Shown in pieces: positions 7,098 through 9,725 of a stretch of DNA of 9,725 bases. The notes beneath the pieces are model-generated. The model had not been told where the DNA came from and made no database searches. It saw only the letters and a program-made list of their open reading frames with translations. This DNA comes from an uncultured Chloroflexota bacterium (lineage in GTDB: Bacteria > Chloroflexota > Dehalococcoidia > UBA2247 > RBG-13-53-26), in the NCBI GenBank assembly GCA_937860285.1, contig CALMBS010000054.1:1-9725 (forward strand), in the 5' to 3' direction. Every line of letters begins with the position of its first letter. Within the stretch, counting starts at the first letter, position 1. A program made the position numbers and the translations under genes.

Positions 7098-7583
7098 ATG
7101 GGCATCTTTCTCACGGGCAAGGAGCTGCTGGACACGGCCATCCGGATTGAGAAGGCCGGGGCAGCCTTCTACGAAACGATGGTCGGCTGCGCCAGGAGCC
7201 AGAAGGCCCAGACCGCGTTCAAGTACCTGGCTGACCAGGAGAAGAAGCACATCACGGCCTATCAGAAAATGCTCAGTTCTCTGGCTGAGGCCCCGCCTCC
7301 GGAGTCTTACACGGAAGAGTACGACCAGTACCTCAAGTCCCTGGCCGACTCCGGCGTGTTCTCCAGCGAGGCAGCTGCCTGCAGCCTGGCGGAGAAGACC
7401 TCGAGCGATGCCGAAGGCATAGACTTCGGCATTCGGGCGGAGAAGGACTCCATCCTCTTCTACACCGAGATGCAGAACCTGGTGCGCCGGGCGGATGCGA
7501 AGGTGATCAGCGGGATCATCGAGGAGGAGCGATCTCACCTGAAGCGGCTCTCGGAGCTGAAGGCAGGCCTGGCCCGGGCCTGA
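7098..7583 (+). CDS. Ferritin-like diiron protein (rubrerythrin family, no rubredoxin domain)
   Basis: A 161-residue, mostly helical protein with the two-fold E...ExxH pattern of the rubrerythrin/ferritin-like fold. Likely diiron ligands are E18, E48 and H51 in the first helix pair and E115, E144 and H147 in the second. There is no C-terminal CxxC rubredoxin domain, so it is the short erythrin type. Such proteins are linked to peroxide reduction or iron handling in anaerobes. The start is ATG at 7098, nine bases after AAAGGAG (7082-7088); a longer reading from a TTG at 6939 would begin inside the promoter and adds non-conserved sequence. It is 55 bp upstream of a superoxide dismutase gene and probably co-transcribed with it from the extended -10 promoter, which supports an oxidative-stress role. 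The exact substrate is not known. Confidence 0.85.
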   Translation: MGIFLTGKELLDTAIRIEKAGAAFYETMVGCARSQKAQTAFKYLADQEKKHITAYQKMLSSLAEAPPPESYTEEYDQYLKSLADSGVFSSEAAACSLAEKTSSDAEGIDFGIRAEKDSILFYTEMQNLVRRADAKVISGIIEEERSHLKRLSELKAGLARA

Positions 7584-7638
7584 AGGCGGCGCCACCCGCC
7601 GTCATGAGCCGGCGACCCAAAGCAGGAAGGAGGAAGAG

Positions 7639-8217
7639 ATGGCCTACGCAGCCAAGGACTACGGGAAACTCATAGGCATGGCCGGTTTCAGCGAGACCCT
7701 GCTCAAGAACCATTTCACGCTCTACCAGGGGTACGTCACCAACACCAACAAGCTGCTGGAGACCCTGGCCGCCATGGCCAAGGACGGCCGGATCGGCACC
7801 CCGGAGTATGCGGAGCTGAAGCGCCGCCTGGGGTTCGAGTTCAACGGGATGAGGGTCCACGAGTACTACTTCGAGAACCTGGGCGGGAAGGCGGCCCCGG
7901 ACCAGCAGGGGAAGCTGGGCCGGAAGCTGGCGGAGGAGTTCGGCAGCTGGGAAACCTGGGAGAAGGATTTCCGGGGCACCGGCGCGATGCGCGGCATCGG
8001 CTGGGCCATCCTCTACGAGGACACGGCCACCGGGCGGCTGGTCAACCAGTGGATCAACGAGCATGAGACCGGGCACCTGGCCGGCGGCGCGCCGATACTG
8101 GTCATGGATGTCTTTGAGCACGCCTTCATGATCGACTACGGGCTGAAGCGGCCGGACTACATCGAAGCGTTCTTCAGGAACATCGACTGGGCGGCAGTCG
8201 AAGCCCGGCTCAAGTAG
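7639..8217 (+). CDS. sod: Superoxide dismutase, Fe/Mn family
   Basis: A 192-residue cytoplasmic SOD converting superoxide to oxygen and hydrogen peroxide. The four metal ligands are H25 (KNHFTLY), H74 (RVHEYYFENL), D157 and H161 (MDVFEHAF). The GIGWA motif and the C-terminal RPDYIEAF also fit the family. The metal cannot be firmly told. The position four before H74 is Gly, as in Mn enzymes. The second-shell position 15 residues before D157 is H142, where Mn enzymes have Gln and which is His in the Mycobacterium tuberculosis iron enzyme. The active-site segment between H25 and Y32 is one residue shorter than in E. coli SodA, and the usual DVWEHAYY reads DVFEHAFM, so this is a divergent branch. 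The Shine-Dalgarno AAGGAGG (7627-7633) is well placed. Pairing with the ferritin-like gene suggests sequential superoxide and peroxide removal. Confidence 0.93.
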   Translation: MAYAAKDYGKLIGMAGFSETLLKNHFTLYQGYVTNTNKLLETLAAMAKDGRIGTPEYAELKRRLGFEFNGMRVHEYYFENLGGKAAPDQQGKLGRKLAEEFGSWETWEKDFRGTGAMRGIGWAILYEDTATGRLVNQWINEHETGHLAGGAPILVMDVFEHAFMIDYGLKRPDYIEAFFRNIDWAAVEARLK

Positions 8218-8252
8218 GGCCGGGGGCCGCAGATGAGACCCCGATCACTGCC

Positions 8253-8267
8253 GTCAGCCCGGCTGAC
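8253..8267. repeat. Short perfect palindrome upstream of the Fe-S module
   Basis: GTCAGCC and GGCTGAC flank one central C, a perfect 15-base dyad between the SOD stop and the NifS-like gene. It has no following T-run, so it is a poor terminator. It could be an operator or a weak RNA hairpin; no promoter is obvious in this 93-bp gap, so the downstream genes may be read through from the SOD transcript. Confidence 0.35.
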
Positions 8268-8285
8268 TGGTAGCGTGGTGCAGCG

Positions 8286-8290
8286 GGAGG
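8286..8290 (+). promoter_or_regulatory. Shine-Dalgarno that points to an upstream, non-ATG start of the NifS-like gene
   Basis: GGAGG is six bases before an in-frame ACG (8297) and 21 bases before the first ATG (8312). Codons from 8297 would read (M)RRAYMDN, matching the usual NifS N-terminus. No ATG, GTG or TTG exists in frame between the TGA at 8264 and the ATG at 8312. Confidence 0.5.
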
Positions 8291-8311
8291 TGTGACACGA
8301 GAAGAGCCTAC

Positions 8312-9484
8312 ATGGACAACACGGCGGGCGCGCCCCTGCTTACCGAAGTGCTGGAGGGCATGCTCCCGTACTTCAAGGAGACCTATGGGAACCCGCAGTC
8401 CATCCATGACTGGGGGGACCAGGCCAGGGATGCTGTCGATGAGGCCCGCGGCAGAGTAGCGGACCTCATCGGGGGCCAGGCGGAGGAGGTGATCTTCACC
8501 TCCAGCGGCACCGAGTCCAACAACATGGCCATCAAGGGTCTGGCCCTGGCCCAGCAGGCCAGGGGCAGGCACATCGTGATATCGGCCGTCGAGCATTTTT
8601 CGGTGATGCATTCCGCCAGGACCCTGGAGAGGCAGGGCTTCGAGGTCACCCTTGTTCCCGTCGACCAGCACGCTCTGGTCGACCCGGGTGAGGTGGCCCG
8701 GGTGCTGAGGAAGGACACTGTCCTGGTATCCATCATGCACGCCAATGCCGAGGTGGGTACCATTGAGCCGATCGCCGACATCGCCAGGGTGGTCAAAGAA
8801 GCGGGCGCGCTGTTGCACACCGATGCGGTAGCCGCCGCCGGCACCATCCCGGTTGACGTGAAGCGGCTGGGGGTGGACGCCCTCAGCCTGGCGGCCAACG
8901 TGTTCTACGGTCCCAGGGGCGCCGGGGCCCTGTGGGTCAAGAAAGGCGTGCGTGTGCTCCCGCTGCTCGATGGCGGGGTGCAGGAGGCAGGGCGGCGCCC
9001 CGGCACCGAGAACGTGCCGGCCATCGTGGGCATGGGCCTGGCGGCGCACCTGGCCGAGTCGAACCTGGCCCCGCGCATGAAGCTCGTCGGCGCGCTGCGG
9101 GACAGGCTGATCAGCGGCCTGCTCTCCAGCCTGGACCACGTGACTCTCAGCGGTCACCCGGCGCGGCGCCTGCCCGGCGCCGCCAGCTTCCTGGTGGAGT
9201 TCATCGAGGGTGAATCCATGCTGATGCTGATGAACCAGAAAGGGATCGCGGCCTCGAGCGGCTCCGCCTGCACCTCCCGGGCGCTGAAGGCCTCGCATGT
9301 CCTCACGGCCATGGGCATCCCGCCGGAGAGGGCCCACGGCTCCCTCCTGTTCAGCCTTGGCATTCAGAACACGGAAGAGGATGTGGACCAGGTGGTGGCG
9401 GCGCTGCCGCCCATCGTGGGGACGCTCCGGAAGATGTCGCCGCTTTATGACAAGTTCGTGAAGGGGGAGAGAGGAGGGGACTAG
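8312..9484 (+). CDS. NifS/IscS-family protein lacking the PLP lysine (probable non-canonical cysteine desulfurase homologue)
   Basis: Length (390 residues) and overall sequence fit class V aminotransferase-fold cysteine desulfurases. Retained features are SSGTESNN, H95 (the usual PLP-stacking His), N145, D171, RRPGTENVP and the catalytic loop SGSACTS with C320. Lost features are in the PLP site: the canonical S.SAHK.YGPKG reads SLAANVFYGPRG, so the Schiff-base Lys is V197, the preceding His is N196 and the phosphate-binding Ser is Ala. The Gln of HxDAxQ is A174, and the substrate-carboxylate Arg of GSIRFS is L346. The frame is clean, so this is not a pseudogene in form. It probably cannot bind PLP covalently or desulfurate cysteine by the usual route, yet could carry a persulfide or supply a cluster ligand through C320. 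It is followed after one base by NifU. The listed start is the first ATG; the true start may be ACG at 8297. Confidence 0.88.
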   Translation: MDNTAGAPLLTEVLEGMLPYFKETYGNPQSIHDWGDQARDAVDEARGRVADLIGGQAEEVIFTSSGTESNNMAIKGLALAQQARGRHIVISAVEHFSVMHSARTLERQGFEVTLVPVDQHALVDPGEVARVLRKDTVLVSIMHANAEVGTIEPIADIARVVKEAGALLHTDAVAAAGTIPVDVKRLGVDALSLAANVFYGPRGAGALWVKKGVRVLPLLDGGVQEAGRRPGTENVPAIVGMGLAAHLAESNLAPRMKLVGALRDRLISGLLSSLDHVTLSGHPARRLPGAASFLVEFIEGESMLMLMNQKGIAASSGSACTSRALKASHVLTAMGIPPERAHGSLLFSLGIQNTEEDVDQVVAALPPIVGTLRKMSPLYDKFVKGERGGD

Positions 9485-9485
9485 C

Positions 9486-9725
9486 ATGCCGATCTACAGC
9501 GAGAAGGTGATGGACCACTTTACCAATCCGCGGAACGTCGGCGAGATCCCCAACGCTGATGGTGTCGGTGAGGAGGGGAACCCGGTCTGCGGCGACATGA
9601 TGACCTTCTACATCAAAGTCAAGGATGACCGCCTGGAGGACGTTAAGTTCAAGACCTTTGGCTGCGGGGCGGCCATCGCGGTGTCCAGCATGGTGAGCGA
9701 GATGGCCAAGGGCAAGACCATCGAC
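9486..9725 (+). CDS. nifU: Fe-S cluster assembly scaffold NifU/IscU (N-terminal part)
   Basis: The first 80 codons of a scaffold on which [2Fe-2S] clusters are built; the gene runs off the window. The peptide has the family hallmarks: YSEKVMDHF.NPRNVG, GNPVCGD with C35 and D37, and FKTFGCGAAIA with C60. The third cluster cysteine would lie past the end. The N-terminus resembles the short clostridial-type NifU/IscU proteins of anaerobes, and whether extra C-terminal domains exist cannot be seen. ATG at 9486 follows the NifS-like stop by one base and has GAGGAGGGG at 9471-9479, inside the previous gene, so the two are translationally coupled. Its natural partner is the adjacent PLP-less NifS homologue. 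Confidence 0.95.
   Translation, partial: MPIYSEKVMDHFTNPRNVGEIPNADGVGEEGNPVCGDMMTFYIKVKDDRLEDVKFKTFGCGAAIAVSSMVSEMAKGKTID

Noticed and set aside
8879..8920. Possible sequencing error explaining the missing lysine in the NifS-like protein
   Set aside because: Changing AAC GTG back to a His-Lys codon pair needs several substitutions, flanking residues stay in frame, and other PLP and substrate residues are also changed elsewhere in the gene.
8210..9487. Open frame of 425 codons on the minus strand opposite the NifS-like gene
   Set aside because: The sense strand encodes a clear family protein; the antisense product has no family character.

Overview
The window is bacterial DNA of high GC content, densely coded, with no rRNA, tRNA, CRISPR array or insertion sequence that I can see. 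The set of genes (a DnaE with an intact PHP domain, a rubredoxin-less rubrerythrin-type protein beside an Fe/Mn superoxide dismutase, and a NifS-like/NifU pair of the anaerobe type) suggests an anaerobe or microaerobe. My best guess is a Chloroflexota lineage, possibly Dehalococcoidia-like. This is a weak inference from protein character, not a proven assignment.

Left part, minus strand (3229 down to 1): a compact operon read leftwards. It holds a two-HMA copper-exporting P1B ATPase (copA), a small Rieske [2Fe-2S] ferredoxin whose Shine-Dalgarno lies in the last codons of copA, a 104-residue unknown protein built from two copies of a 40-residue unit, and the first 32 codons of a DUF255/YyaL (SPATA20-like) thioredoxin-fold protein. 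The last gene begins with a GTG that overlaps the previous stop codon and runs off the window. Genes this close are probably co-transcribed and translationally coupled.

Centre, plus strand: a 124-bp divergent spacer with a GC-only inverted repeat and an extended -10 promoter, then dnaE (3354-6827, 1157 residues), the replicative polymerase III alpha subunit. Its PHP-domain metal ligands and clamp-binding motif look intact.

Between dnaE and the next gene lie 270 noncoding bases (6828-7097) with much structure: a nested double inverted repeat just after dnaE, a second dyad abutting another extended -10 promoter, and a leader of about 150 nt with two mutually exclusive hairpins. They precede an oxidative-stress pair: a ferritin-like diiron protein (7098-7583) and an Fe/Mn superoxide dismutase (7639-8217).

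Right end, plus strand: a NifS/IscS-family gene followed one base later by a NifU/IscU scaffold gene cut by the window end. The NifS homologue keeps the catalytic cysteine loop. It has lost the PLP-binding lysine (Val in its place), the neighbouring His, the Gln that contacts PLP and the substrate-binding Arg, so it is probably not a PLP-dependent cysteine desulfurase. It is likely a PLP-less partner of the scaffold, as recalled for archaeal IscS proteins. Its start is also odd: the good Shine-Dalgarno fits an ACG codon, not the first ATG. This module is the most interesting part of the window.
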